Shown: positions 33,401-43,865, counted from the first letter of the stretch. The stretch is 64,000 nt of DNA from Gyrodactylus bullatarudis (GCA_012064415.1 SSNU01000231.1:1-64000), one strand, 5' to 3'. The notes: a model not told the origin generated them from the sequence alone. Program-made: numbers and translations.

Positions 33401-36271
33401 AAATTGAATGGACCAATTCTAGCCAATTTACTCTCGTGGATTTCACAACATTCAAAGACTGCTCTCGACATAGAAATACTGAGAAGAGTTAGTCAGACAA
33501 TTTTTGAATGAATTAATTTTTAATGAATTTTTATTAATTACTCTATTTAATACAGATTATATTTCTAACAAAAAAATCATTTTATTCGAGTAATAATATT
33601 GATCATGAGAAAACTTTTTGCAAAGTAAACGATGAATTTATTCCTATAGTAGGGTTCGTTGAACCAATGAAAATTATAGAATTCCAGTACTCTGATTAGT
33701 TGACAAAAATTAATCCAATAAAATTCTAGTACACTAAAAATTTTCTTTGTTCCTATTGGCTCTAATTGATTAAGTAGAAAGGGTTTAGAGACTTGAATTA
33801 TTTATAATCAATAATATTTTTTCGAATAGTCACTATTACTTTTTGAGTCCCATAACTAGAATGAATTGTAAATTTTCAAAAAGTCCAATCTGACAGAAAC
33901 TTGGCTATTGTTTTGAATTTTGAAAAATAAGCCAACATCTGAGCTCAAAATATTTAGAGAATTCCAAATTTTAAATAATGCTAATTTGATTATTAACGAT
34001 TTCCTAACTTTTAGACAATGGAATTGATATTACAAGGCATCAGAAGAAGTACAATGAAATTGCTAGATAAGTTTGACATAAATTCTCTAAAGAGTCCTCA
34101 AAACTTGGTCCTCCTAAGGAATTATGTAATTCATCTTTCTTAATGATCTTCAATATTAGGTCAAAAACAGCAATTATGGGTTTTATTCATGTGACAACTG
34201 CAAGGAAGAATTTATAGATGTAAGTTATATCAAGCATTGTAATTAAAAAGCTATCAATATTTACATGCCCTCATTATTAGAGAATCCAAAATATTCAGAA
34301 AGATATTCTGGGTAAATACCTCAGCTTCATGCATTTAAACTATCAAAGTAGTCAAGACTCAAAAGCTGACTTTGGGTAAGATCTTTTGAAACTAATTTTC
34401 ATCTTTAAATTCAGCTATCAAAGTCAGGCTAGGATTTTGGCCAGATTCAAGTCGAATTCTGGTAAAATAGGTGAGTTATCGCAAGTGTAATTCTATTCCT
34501 TAATTTTAAATGTACTGTATAAGTATTAATTTCTTCTAATACCCGTCTTAGTCTGAGGGGAGGCATATAAGTTTTGGACACATAGACCAAAATGATTAAA
34601 TGAGACGGAAAAACTCAATTTTTAAAATATTTTATCTATTTTGCTTCTTGCGTCTCTAAAATCTTGTTCATTAATCAGGTATTTAGAAAATTTTTCAAAA
34701 TAATTAAGTAGATCGCCTAGAGAATCTAGCATGAATTCTTGTACAAGAAGTTTTAGATTCAAAAGCTTAAGAGTAAGAAGATTTAACCAATAAAAATCTT
34801 CGATGGCCATGGTCCATTCTTCCCGCTTTTTGTTATCGAAACTCTTTTCACATCTTCCTATCCTTAATATCAATATGCTTTTGATTGTTAGAATATTCTT
34901 AAGCGGTTCTTTTATTTTTAAGAGGTATCACCGATTGTACAAAATTATCCTCTGTACTCTCAGCATTTTCCCTTGTAAGTTAAAAATATTTCATTGCAAC
35001 TTTTTTAAATACATTGATTTTACATTAGGTTAATAACGGCTGGAAATATTGGATTAGAAGTTGCTAAATTGTTCTCTGAAAAGATTTTTGAAGAAATTAG
35101 TGAGTATTTAAAGTGTTTCTCTCGTGGAATTTTGAGTTTTATCTACAATTTTCTATAGATTTGGAGAAGAGAAATAAGATCAAAAGATGCATCAGTGAAA
35201 AAATTCAGATTGTGAGTTTTTGATCTAAATTAATCTATCTTATTATCTATTGAATGTTGTTACCATTATAACTGTGTCAAACCTGTAAAATGTTTGTTAT
35301 AATCATGAAAGAAAAATGGGTGTGTGCGCTTTCTAGAGGCCAAAAGTCGAAAGATCAATTTTGCCTATTTAGAAGGGAAAAATTAAAGATCGATTGATCC
35401 GTGTTGGATCCCCACTCATCGATTTTGATGAAAAGCCTTATTTCTTTTCTTCCAACATACCGCATGCCGCTGGGAAATAATAAACGAAATTCGATTGTTT
35501 TTTTTGATCAAGCTTTTAGCAGATACCAATCGAATGAAATATTGAAAATTTCATTATTTTTACTAGACTCAAATCAATGATGTCGATCTGAAATTATTGA
35601 TGGCCATTTCATTTCAGAATGATATGATTAGAGAAGATTCCAGTGCCTATGAAAAACTACGTTTGCCAGGAATATTCCTGACTCATCTTCAGACTTCAAG
35701 ACTACTGATTTTGCAGGTTTGTTCGCATTTTAATAGTAGCTTTCTTGTGAGCTTCATAATATGGCACAGTCCTTCGACGAGGGCTCATAATTATATTTTT
35801 ATCTGATGAAATGTAGTTTTCTAAATAATCAGTTGATTTTAGGCACTAACCAACACACTTTACAATTGGAATTTATTTATCTGAATCAGAAATACATTAA
35901 AGAAATTTAATTTGGTCAGAATCATGGGATAATTCAGTTGACTTTTCTGAGATTTTTGCAGGGCACTATATGTAGAAAGATTCCTCATCTACTGCGATTT
36001 CTAATTCAAGTAAAATTATCCATTATGTTAGCAATATTTTCAGTGCTAATTCTGGGAGAAAATTAATAGGTTTTTTAACTCTTGTATAGAAGATCCCAAT
36101 GCCTTATATCTTTTTACTATTTAGAATATAGATAACAGAAAAGTTTCAAGCATATTGAAAGAGGAATTTAGAGAGAAATGTTCCAAAGCAATTGAGCTTC
36201 AATCGTCAAACTCAAGAAGACAAAAAGATGAACTTGATTTAACAGAAATATCCAGACAATGTTTTCTCTAA
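21453..36271 (+). CDS. Thirteen-exon gene, product not recognised (5' end missing)
   Basis: Exons: 21453-21530, 26385-26512, 33265-33487, 34015-34125, 34160-34219, 34281-34375, 34415-34470, 34923-34974, 35030-35100, 35160-35212, 35567-35716, 35962-36009, 36125-36271. Every junction has AG acceptors and GT donors and the phases agree throughout, giving 423 residues to a TAA, with AATAAA at 36313-36318. One intron is only 34 nt; two are 4.9 and 6.8 kb and filled with repeats, retroelement remnants and a minus-strand gene. The protein is rich in Leu/Ile helices (ADLLLDTTS, PHLLRFLIQ) and may be a helical solenoid; a short segment has CDNC, and the tail is polar. I do not recognise the family. 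Upstream exons are not found; the exons at 14.7-15.4 kb are possible. Confidence 0.65.
22437..22945 (+). pseudogene. LINE C-terminal remnant inside an intron
   Basis: The frame near 22540-22625 reads VFPLFGYIFPLLPNLN then IERVQ, the place of the usual RPLLEYA-PVW and IE-VQ motifs of LINE reverse transcriptase C-termini. Downstream, after stops and a frameshift, comes LWVRRYAF and the tail SHIRSKLDYTKSLLYSYLH before a stop. The same tail occurs at 32521-32709, 52195-52500 (minus) and 58600-58700. It lies in the large intron between the 21530 and 26385 exons. Confidence 0.65.
22946..24358. other. Intronic spacer, no firm gene
   Basis: Several open frames on both strands at 23744-24305 overlap one another and none shows recognisable motifs or splice context. 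AT-rich low-complexity sequence dominates before 23700. Confidence 0.35.
24359..24841 (-). CDS. Small Cys-rich secreted protein, intronless
   Basis: A 160-residue uninterrupted frame starts with a clear signal peptide (MKVIIFLALLVAYTHG, cleavage likely after G16). The mature part has 14 cysteines, at residues 17, 29, 54, 58, 73, 85, 89, 103, 111, 126, 130, 134, 155 and 160. Three C-x3-C pairs (54/58, 85/89, 126/130 extended to 134) suggest disulfide-stapled helical hairpins. A TATAAATA sequence lies on the minus strand at 24867-24874, about 30 bases upstream of the ATG. It sits alone inside an intron of the plus-strand gene around it. I do not recognise the family; extracellular or secretory-gland function is inference from the signal peptide and cysteines. 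Complete start, stop and composition favour a live gene. Confidence 0.7.
   Translation of the reverse strand: MKVIIFLALLVAYTHGCSRYLATDWKTKCFENSLTGNALRTLAQEYIGKLQASCEDNCERRTTIEKLKGATTCRNYHINDVNAICGKTCMINAETKMEDPISCSSKSMGVCWTNQITSFKNAANSCVESCYKKCSIEAVDVAVDRRDWIKKAYDCATEKC
25196..25315 (-). pseudogene. Penelope-like reverse transcriptase fragment
   Basis: The minus-strand frame contains NINFTKEDERDKTLSFLDV followed by EYKKG, which lines up with NIEFTKEDEDNMSLNFLDL and IYRKK in the larger Penelope-like copy at 29520-31307. About 40 codons are left of the segment just after the catalytic YLDD motif. It is an isolated piece inside an intron. Confidence 0.65.
25361..26083 (+). pseudogene. Coding-like remnants, unrecognised
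   Basis: Two consecutive frames (25361-25654 and 25688-26083) have protein-like composition, for example YHAILDEIKNPSTYDTKSG, and a third frame between them reads DEDRSVEDEEVFTYYIVEDL, as if a single coding sequence had suffered frameshifts. A later stretch reads VPEIDRSKVDDKNFLG in yet another frame. I recognise no domain. It lies just before the exon at 26385, in the same intron as the Penelope-like fragment, so a mobile-element origin is likely but unproven. Confidence 0.35.
26740..27090. repeat. Diverged copy of repeat R2
   Basis: Starts with ATATGAAGATGAGAATTA and contains the R2 words GGCCAAATTCGGATTTGTTT, AAAAAGTGGAAATTTAG and CTGACTATCCGATG in family order. Degenerate, without coding content. 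Confidence 0.45.
27283..28145. repeat. Near-perfect palindrome of repeat R1, about 400-bp arms
   Basis: The arms 27283-27683 and 27742-28145 are almost exact reverse complements around a 58-base centre. The outer end is TATGAAGATGGGAATTTATG in both. The single-copy unit of the same repeat is found alone at 12270-12672, at 29063-29490 and 61124-61411 in more diverged form, and truncated at 63832-64000, so the palindrome is a head-to-head pair. Arm identity is far above that between dispersed copies, so it formed recently or is kept alike by conversion. It lies in the intron between the 26512 and 33265 exons. No ORF of note. Confidence 0.85.
28146..29062. other. Intronic spacer, no gene seen
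   Basis: An open frame at 28484-28705 has no recognisable features. The sequence is AT-rich without clear repeats. Confidence 0.4.
29063..29490. repeat. R1 repeat copy
   Basis: Begins ATATGAAGTTGGGAATCTATG and contains, in order, the internal R1 blocks seen in the 27.3 kb palindrome, including TTTTCACTACTTGAAAATC near 29426. It ends close to where the Penelope-like coding sequence begins. Confidence 0.6.
29520..31307 (+). pseudogene. Penelope-like retroelement: reverse transcriptase and GIY-YIG endonuclease
   Basis: The frame 29520-30362 has the Penelope-like reverse transcriptase motifs in order: YLLPKVHK, SFDVSSLFTHVPL (motif A, Asp 97), GVAMGSPIGPLLAD (motif B) and ARYLDDTFLV (motif C). 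The next frame, 30366-30650, carries the linker. A third (about 30650-30780) has GVIYLFKCKCGSAYVGQT and RPVKARI, the GIY-YIG nuclease start, then shifts into the 30714-31307 frame ending with the conserved YIKVHKPDLC and a Ser/Glu/Lys-rich tail. The reverse transcriptase N-terminus is missing and at least two frameshifts break it, so it is 5'-truncated and dead, though the motifs themselves are undamaged. It lies in an intron of the plus-strand gene. Confidence 0.85.
31240..31504 (+). pseudogene. Cys-pair segment of a multicopy transposon-derived protein
   Basis: The frame contains DRAHAPPNTCQSCYSKVV, a CxxC zinc-binding-like motif of a kind seen near the start of transposon-derived proteins in arthropods, and ends at a good donor (gtaagt at 31501). 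It overlaps the tail of the Penelope-like frame in a different register. Its link to the next segment rests on that donor and the nearby acceptor and is tentative. Confidence 0.4.
31530..31917 (+). pseudogene. C-terminal remnant of an amplified arthropod protein family
   Basis: The frame opens with GVFTGPQIRKLM and continues through WLAFKNVSQYFLGN, SVKLHFFKHHMN, SDEQGEKFHQEM and SDYCWTIK. These match, in order, the end of an uncharacterised protein family that I recall as highly repeated in arthropod genomes (GPQIR, FLGN, SEEQGERFHQD and ADYCW blocks). The N-terminal two thirds are missing. It probably derives from a mobile element. It lies in an intron. Confidence 0.6.
32040..32439 (+). other. 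Open frame, unrecognised, intronic
   Basis: A continuous frame of about 120 codons with charged composition, containing ARNFFQLDFEARFAYNGG. No start context, splice sites or known motif support it as a gene of its own. It lies between two mobile-element remnants, so a transposon origin is the likeliest explanation. Confidence 0.3.
32521..32709 (+). pseudogene. LINE C-terminal tail copy
   Basis: Reads QNYNLRHTSYKDHFLLSTF and ends AHIRTKIDYSKSLLYSSLH before a stop, the tail shared with 22437-22945, 52195-52500 and 58600-58700. This copy keeps one open frame across the segment, so it is the best preserved of the four. Confidence 0.65.
32710..33264. other. Intronic spacer, no gene seen
   Basis: AT-rich. 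The first part is probably the untranslated tail of the LINE copy above. Confidence 0.4.
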
Positions 36272-36312
36272 TCCTGTACATATAAAAATATATACTGAAT
36301 GTAAAAAATGAA

Positions 36313-36318
36313 AATAAA
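36313..36318 (+). terminator. Polyadenylation signal of the 21.4-36.3 kb gene
   Basis: AATAAA lies 41 bases after the stop codon at 36271, the expected spacing for a short 3' UTR. Confidence 0.6.
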
Positions 36319-36386
36319 TATATTTTTGAATCGATACTTTCTCACCTAGTTTTATTCATCAATTAATGAAATTTCAAATACTGCTA

Positions 36387-36820
36387 GCTGGTCTGAAAAA
36401 GCTTCGCAGTGTTTCTAAAATTTGAGCATAAGAAATGGCAAATTAGATTAGATCAATGAGAAGCAAACTTACATGTAAAAATGACAAAATATATTCATCT
36501 GATTGGTCAGCAAATTTTTTGGTTCACGCCTGGTCTGAAAAAGCTACACAGTGTTTTCTAAAATTTGAACATAATAAATTTTTAATTGGTAAAATTAATT
36601 AGGAGATTCGAGAAACCATTTCACACAATCTAGCTATTTTTCAGTACTGAAGATATAACATATAGGATATTGACAGATAACTAAAAGCTTTCGTTTTTCT
36701 ATGAAGACGTAAAAAGATTAAGAAATGGCAAATTAGATTGGACCAATGAGAAGCAAACTTACATGTAAAAATGGCAAAATAAATTCATTTGATTGGTCAG
36801 CAAATTTTTTGTTCTGACCG
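36387..36820. repeat. Interleaved direct repeats
   Basis: Two blocks each occur twice in the same orientation. GGTCTGAAAAAGCT with its following 30 bases is at 36390 and 36531. AAGAAATGGCAAATTAGATT and the next 75 bases are at about 36431-36518 and 36718-36812. The second block includes CCAATGAGAAG and ATTGGTCAGC, a pair of inverted CCAAT boxes about 50 bases apart in both copies. The order suggests a local duplication with rearrangement. No gene is visible in it. Confidence 0.65.
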
Positions 36821-37129
36821 AGATTACGGCTCAACTAAGGCCAAATTTTTCGCTAGTTAAAATGAGAATTGGTTGGATATTTTAGACGTTAAATGGCTAA
36901 CAAAATCAACTTTTATTTTTTAGGAGGACTACTTTTTAGTAACTAAGAAGTTTTCATATCTAAAAAGTATGATTAATGAAAATTTTGTAACGTGAACTAT
37001 ATTCAATTGATTCGACAAACGTACAATAATTCTAGTTTGATTTTTTCACGGGTAATTCGATTGGTTTCATGCAATTTTTAGGGGGTCTTCCAATCTACAA
37101 CAATTAGAATACTAAGATTTTGAGATAAA

Positions 37130-37741
37130 TTTGAATTTTCATGCGTCAAATTTTACTTAAGAAGGTACTTGACTACACTATTTCAGTGCCAAAACTTCTG
37201 GAAGAGGCTCTGGAAAAAGGCTGGCTAAAACTACTTTTACTAATATTTATTGAAAACTTTATTCAAATTCCTTTCAATTCCTTTAATAGTTGCTATAGAA
37301 AATATATAGACTTGATATATATTAAATATATTTTAACCTGATTTTAGTAAAATAACTGCATTTAATGTTATTATAGATAAAGTTTCTTATAAATTACTAT
37401 CAATTTTACCTTAATTTCACAATATATTAATCATGGAAAGGTATTTTGTCATTATTTATAACAGGCTGCAGTAAATTAATCAGATACAGCTTTTTTATAG
37501 AAACATTTAATTTTCCTTAGTTTAAGTTTAATATGAAATTCGCGCAAGATTTATTTTGGTTCTGATTCTGAAAGATCCTAGTTTGATCAATGATCTATTG
37601 TTGGAGATTTCTGAATTTTTTGAGAGCTTGTCAACCCAACCAGTTTCATCATACATAACCCGCGAACAATATTTCAATGTTAGTACTAAAATCATTTTCG
37701 GAAGGTGGGGAAACGATTTTAAGAAACTATTAAAATCTTAA
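37130..37741 (+). pseudogene. Possible diverged duplicate of a Treslin-like exon
   Basis: The frame near 37531-37676 reads RARFILVLILKDPSL then helical sequence to a gttagt donor. It resembles, in both bases and residues, the 14745-14849 exon (CARF, LQDPTL). Upstream, a frame at 37141-37341 gives the helical MRQILLKKVLDYTISVPKLL. Stops in all three frames between the nearest acceptor and the exon body prevent a clean splice model, so I treat it as a broken duplicate. Confidence 0.35.
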
Positions 37742-38785
37742 AGCAATCTACAATACCATTTCAATTTTCTCCCAAAAACTTTTCAAGATCTGAAATTTTC
37801 ATCGAGATCTAATACATATTGTCTATTCAAGATCATTCTCTTCTCTTGAAAATGTTTACGCTCTAATGGAAAAAAACTAGTTTGAAATAATTTTTTTATC
37901 TCAAGGCATTAACTAATGTAGTTTATTGCTTTTGAAATTTATCTCTTAAATTTTGTCTTATCAGAGGTGTGTTTTTTACAGTTGTAGCATGTTCAAATGA
38001 TTTCGCAGTAAGCATTTATTGTGTGCTTTTATTTAAGAGAAATTCGAAAAATGCGAGGGTGTAAATTTTAAAAAATCGATAAAAATAACATAAAATCAAG
38101 TTTTATTTTCGTTTTACAACAAGTTTAACGGGATTCTTATGATGTAATCTTGAAGAGTTTCACAAAAAATAAGAACCCTAACCACCAGTCTATCTCTCAT
38201 CAATGATCGAATCTTATTATATTGTAAAATGTGCTCAAATTAATCGATATTATGATATCATCTTTTGTTATATATATATGTTACTTTTGATAGTCTTGAG
38301 ACTAAGACTACTCGGTAACAAGATTAACTGGGATCTTTGATAGCCTTAAGACTGAAATAAAATCATTCATAACTTGTGAATCATAAGTGTACTTGACATA
38401 TAACAACCCCCATACCTTATCTACAGTTGACCAATCAGATTCATTCTTTGATTTCCCATGATTAAAATTTTGATTTTGTCATGCATCATCCTTTAAACCA
38501 TTTAAAGTCTGATCTCATTAAACTAAACTAAATCCCTATCGATCTATGAAGGTTTCAATATTCTTTAGAACCTAAATTTATGTACGACTATCTCCAAAAG
38601 CACCTCAAGAAAAATTCTATCAAGGAAATTGTCCACCAAGGCTATTCTATAGTATTACCCTGCATCAGTATTGCCTGATGTCAACTACTCAGTATACTCC
38701 TTGTGTGTCGAGAGGTCCTTCTAAAAATTTTTTCATTTATTCTTTAATGATGGACGCCAATTTAAAGATGTTTAACAGAATAAAT
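37742..38785. other. Gene-free AT-rich stretch
   Basis: Nothing beyond low-complexity sequence and a short TATATATAT run near 38270. Confidence 0.45.
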
Positions 38786-39035
38786 ACCGTTGTTCGCTTG
38801 CTGCCTGACTATGTTGTCTTCTGGCTTGTATTGGTCTTGTATTTGTAGAAAGAGGAGAAAAGGGTGTAGTATTTCTTAAAGAGCAAGGATTATAAAAATT
38901 ATAGTGATTGTTACAATAATCTTTCTACAAACAGACCAATACAAGCCAGAAGACAACATAGTCAGGCACCAAGCGAACAACGTTATAGACAATCTATGCC
39001 GAACAGCTCCCTGAAGAACTACTTGGTTCAAAATT
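38786..39035. repeat. Hairpin repeat with about 60-bp arms
   Basis: The arms 38786-38852 and 38931-38986 are inverted copies, sharing CTGACTATGTTGTCTTCTGG and the following 20 bases, around a 78-base centre. The right side continues to 39035 with the block also seen at 8455-8545. Probably a small fold-back mobile element or the end of a larger one. Confidence 0.7.
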
Positions 39036-42000
39036 AAGAATAAATACCATTTATTAAATTTCCTAATACTCATTTGACTCATTTGGGTAGCAGAAGAATG
39101 ACTTTAAAAAATGAATAGTTTAAGTCAAATTTTCAATACTCTAATTAGACTATGGTCAATCTTGAGATCCCAGTAGCCAGCTATGGCCCAATCTGAATAT
39201 TCTCGTCATTCATCAGAAATTAATGTTGAGTCAAGGAGTCCACTACATCTGAAGGCATTTCTTAAATATTTTTTTGCTATTAAAATTTTTTTTTCCACCT
39301 ACAAGTAACTTGATGAAAAATGAAAATACGATCAAATTACTTGATACGTGATTAACTAATTTTCTAAAAAAACTAAATGCAGGAGGTTTAAAATTCAACC
39401 CTTCAGCTAAAATTTCACTTTTTTCAAAAAACTCAGAATGTTTCTCTCCGAATAGCCAGGAATGAAATTATATTTTAATTCCATAATGAAATGAGCCAAT
39501 AAAAATTCTAAAACATTCAATCTGGCCAAAATTAGGTCCTTTTATTTTCATCATCATTGTGGGAAATCTGGAAATGCCCCCCTATCTAATTTTTCCCGGT
39601 CATATCGAGCGAGAATTTTTTCGTGTTCAATATTCACCAAACTGATTGGACAATAATGACTATAAATTTTACTACAGTACCTAAATTAAAATGATTTTCT
39701 TACTATTTCCCCCAACATTAGTCTAATGAAGGTAGCTTTTTGTGTTGTAATGGCAGTTGGCCAAACGATACAAACCGATATGTATCTTTCAACATATGTA
39801 TGTGGACCAATTGAAAACAGCTTTAGACATTTTGGTGTGAAGTTTGACATCATCTCGATGATGGGATCAATATACTTAAAAATGAATTCCTTATCGAAAG
39901 TTATGTTGATTATTGAAAATAAATTCAGAATCAAAAAAAGTTTATTCAAAATTCTCTCTATGCAGCCTAAAAGGGTATAGAATGTGCGCCAAATGTTCAA
40001 GCTATCCATGTAAAGACCATTATCAAATCCTATGTAATGAATGCATTTGAAATATGATAATAAAGATTTTAATTATAAAAAATATCTTTAGAAATAATGA
40101 ATCAGTAAAATATTAGGTTAAAATAAAGCATGGGCTAAAAACCACCCGAAATATCATTCACTTAATTTTTACTGTATTTCGTTCAAGGGTTAACAATCGG
40201 AAATTGAATAGCTGCATCACTAAATTATCTGGATTTAAAACCTTCGTAATAAAAAGTAATCAATCGATAAAAAGAGATCAAAGAATCTTAAGATTTCTTG
40301 TCAAAATAATACATGTAATAGAAATGAAATAGAAAAAGCTAAAAAATTACGAAAGCTTAATTTCGGTTTAAAAGTACCGCGAAAACTTTAGTTTGATTCA
40401 AATCAAAATTTTTCAACGAATACAACTTGGATAAACAGCCATTAAAAGGGCTAACCGACTCTAATTCTTTTCCTCTTTCTAACAAAATGAAGAGTTGTGA
40501 AATTAAGCAAAATTGAATTTTTATCTTGGCAAATTGCAAAGTCAAGCTTTCAAAATCAACATTGTAAAATCTAGTTCGTATTTTCATAAGAAATTTTATA
40601 AAATTAAAGAATTAGAGAATCAATTCCAATTGATATAAATTATACAATATTCCTTGAGAATCAAAGTTTCAGTAAGAAATAATTGTAAATCATGTAATTT
40701 ACATTGTATACTTCCTCTGTGAACTTCTTCTTGATTAAAAACCTCTGGGTAACTTTTTGCAATCAACAAATCAATTATCAAAAGGGTATTAAAATTTCCA
40801 TCGTGTCCGTAACCAATTCAATAAGTACTCAAATAAAAAATTTGCGCCAAAATATCGCTTTCATTTCCACAAAATTACTTGAAACAATGAGTAGAGAAAT
40901 TTATCATAAAATTTTCTAATATTTTAACGGAAACATGTCTATACTTGCAAGTAGATGTATGCAATGTAAGATAAAAATTAATGAAGTAAAATATTTAATA
41001 AATAATATTATTTATAATGAAAATTGAAAAGAAATAAAAAATTAGGAATCGTATAATAAACTATTATTAATAATGCAGAAAAGAAAACGAAGCAAAAATC
41101 AATAAAAGTTAGTTTAATTTATGATCAATACTACATTTGATTCGTTATTTATTACGCTAAATAATACAATTTTGAACTTTCATAATTTGCAAACTACAAA
41201 TTGTAATAAAAATATAAGCCCAAATTCTGTGGAATCCATATGAGTAAAATTAACTAACCATCCGTTTTTTGATAAATGAAAGTTCCTGTGACCTACAGTA
41301 GAGCTGTAACAAATTCTCAATGCAGGCCTTTTCTTATGTAGGTCCTACAGGTCCTGTAGTACAATAAGTTCCATCATAAAATCGCATTAGAGGAAATTTA
41401 ATTAAAGTTTAAGTATATATATATTACATATGACTAGTACCTAAATAATATTTAGTAAATATTATTGATCTTTTATTTGAGACTTGAGAATTTGAGCTAA
41501 AATATGATTTAAGTCTAATCATGCTTCATTAATAACAGAACAAGAAATTAAACTGCTGAAACGGTTTGTTATTGCAGATATTGTATATCGATTTTACCAA
41601 TAATATCCAAGCTAATTTACCGGAACGCTGGATCTACAGAATTCTCTCCAGTTAAATATTTTCTCAATATACGAGGGAATCTTAGAAGATCCCCTAAACT
41701 GCTTAGGTGTTTATTTTAACTTGCCTATATTAAATTTATTTACAAGACATAAATAAAGCTACCATATAATATATAGCTATTAGCTATAATTTATAAATTT
41801 GTTCAAATTATTTATAAAATTGTTTTATTCAAACAAAATAACAGAATTCCCTAATTCGTATTTTGTTTTAATGTATTCAAGTCGAATTATCAGCTTTGTT
41901 ATTAAGAATAATAATAACTCGTAAGTGATCGCAGTTGTTGAAAATTAATTTATTTTATTTAAAACTGTATTTTATCTTCTATATTACCTTATATTTTGTT

Positions 42001-42076
42001 TTTTATAGGCTTGTTACATTTAGTGCATTATTTTCTCTCATATATAAATGCTTGTTGAGCGGGTACACAACATTTG
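39036..42076. other. AT-rich upstream region, no firm gene
   Basis: An 84-codon plus frame at 39726-39980 follows a plausible acceptor (aacattag) but has overlapping open frames on the same and opposite strand and no recognisable motif, so I do not call it. The last few hundred bases presumably hold the promoter of the methyltransferase gene. Confidence 0.4.
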
Positions 42077-42139
42077 ATGAAAAATACTCTTAATGTTACT
42101 ATCATGTTCAAGAATAGAAATCAAAAGAGTCAGCAGTGG
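42077..42139 (+). other. Probable first exon region of the Bin3/MePCE-type gene
   Basis: ATG codons occur at 42077, 42093 and 42104, and GT donors at 42136 (gtgggt) and 42140 (gtaact). Only the 42093 start with the 42136 donor joins the 42214 exon in frame. The stronger-looking donor at 42140 does not. The start is therefore undecided, and a further upstream exon is possible. Confidence 0.3.
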
Positions 42140-42213
42140 GTAACTAAAAACTGTTCGTAAAATTTCAATTAATAAATTTTGAATACATCTCATATCTAAT
42201 TTTTCTATTCTAG

Positions 42214-43865
42214 GTTTATCACAACTCCCACCTCCGCATCATTTTACATTTTTTCAACATTGGCCTCAACAACAACCCCAGCAAAGGCCTCTTCCTCCTC
42301 TAGTTCCTCCACTAGGTCCACCATCGGAGCCTATTGCTTTCTTTAGACCTCCACCTGCATTTCCTCGACCAAGATACAACTTCACATCAGCTCACTTCAA
42401 CGTCTGTGAGATAGCAAATATCAATATCCGCTCCAATACGAATAATACAGCCATCTTTTCAAGGAAAAAGCGAATTTCTAATCACAAGAGGATTTTTAAC
42501 CAACGAAATTCTATCCAAAAGAAGAGAAAAAAGGCATTTAGTGATAGCGATCTTAATCCAAACGATCCTCTTAACCTACAAGATCTCATGAAAGAATCAG
42601 AACGCCGAAGAATCGAGGGTTTATCCCCAGTTCGCGGTGATTCCAGGCTCAACACTCCAGCTGGTAGCTTTGGATGTCCCGAGAGTCCTAGATTACCTTT
42701 GGAAACGCCACAGGCTTCTCGAAATGTTATTGTTCATAGTAATTTTATAAAGAAACAGAAGAAACGAATTAACAACCCCAATAGAAATGTAAAGTTTAAC
42801 AGATATCGGCAGCAATTGGCCATTACTGGCAATTACAATAACTACTATTCTAGAAGAGATCCCAATGAACGTCTGAAATATCTCATGCCGGAGTGGTTTA
42901 TTGGCAAGGAAATTGCAGATTACGGCTGTCATAATGGAACTATGGTCTTTTCTATTTTGGAAAAATTCCCAGACATTAAAAAAATTGATGCCATGGATTG
43001 CGACTCTGAACTCATTGCTAATGCCAGATGTATGCAGAGAGAAAAAATTCGTTTAAAATCTCGGACAGACGAAGTAAACTACAATAAAATATTCTTTCAA
43101 GTTGCTGATTGGACAGATACTTGTCCTGTACCTGAAGAACCAATGTATGATACAATCTTGGCTTTTTCTGTCACAAAATGGATCCACCTTAATGCTGGAG
43201 ATGCTGGTCTCATGAGATTCTTTCGTAGGGCTTTCAATTTATTAAAACCTGGGGGACATTTAATCTTAGAGCCTCAGCCCAAATCTTCCTACATAAAAAC
43301 TAGATTCACAGTAAGTTCCAAATAATCTTAAAATTTTTTTTCAAATCTTATCGAATTTTTATAGCAAGAACAAAAAGATAATTTCAAGAAACTCCTGATA
43401 AATCCTTCTAAATTCGAGTCAATTCTTCTGGATCTTGGATTCTCATACTTTGAAAAAATCAAAATCCCACAAAAGAACGAGCCTTTTAAAAGATTTATAA
43501 TGCTTTGCAGTAAATCATATGGTGCTACGCCGGCCAGCATTCGTAATGATTGCAGAGATGAAGCCAAGAATCTTCCGACCTGGTTAAGCCCTAGGATATT
43601 TCCAACTGAATGCAGAGAGCCTCCACCTGTCGACTATTCTCCTCAGACTCCTAACTATGTTCTTAGTCCAAATTCACCGTATTTACTGGCAAATTCAGCA
43701 TCATCTTCATCTCTTACTGTTGTTTCTACTACAGTTCCATCAGATGTTAGTCCCAGTCCATCTACACAAGTTGTTTCTTCATCTACTTATGACCAAATCC
43801 CAGAGATTAGTAGCACTGATAATCAAGTGTCTTCCCAATCTTTAGATTTGTCATGCCCTGATTAA
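42214..43865 (+). CDS. Bin3/MePCE-type RNA methyltransferase (snRNA methylphosphate capping enzyme)
   Basis: Exons 42214-43310 and 43365-43865 (54-nt intron, gtaagt/atag) give about 531 residues. The first 120 are Pro-rich then basic and probably disordered. The methyltransferase domain follows, with the family opening GNYNNYYSRRD, the S-adenosylmethionine motif ADYGCHNGT (from about 42915), the acidic MDCD turn, and the diagnostic SVTKWIHLNAGDAGL block and PGGHLILEPQP near 43180-43280. The second exon finishes the fold (LLDLGFSYFEKI, KRFIMLCSK), then a Ser/Pro/Thr-rich tail. Members add a gamma-monomethyl cap to the 5' phosphate of small RNAs such as 7SK and U6, in the nucleus. A first exon is needed: ATG at 42093 with the gtgggt donor at 42136 keeps frame, but other starts are possible. 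Confidence 0.85.

Noticed and set aside
34622..34873. 83-codon minus-strand frame
   Set aside because: It lies within an intron of a phase-consistent plus-strand gene and has no splice or promoter context. Some protein-like composition remains unexplained.
15136..36271. Assignment of the 15-36 kb exons to FANCD2
   Set aside because: A few short stretches (around YISGILELV and near the end) resemble FANCD2, but most exons do not align and length is far too short.
39726..40009. Overlapping 84- and 107-codon frames on both strands
   Set aside because: Neither shows a motif, signal peptide or convincing splice context, and open frames in several registers suggest chance.
43657..43845. Second plus-strand frame in the methyltransferase gene
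   Set aside because: Out-of-frame shadow of the Ser/Pro-rich tail.
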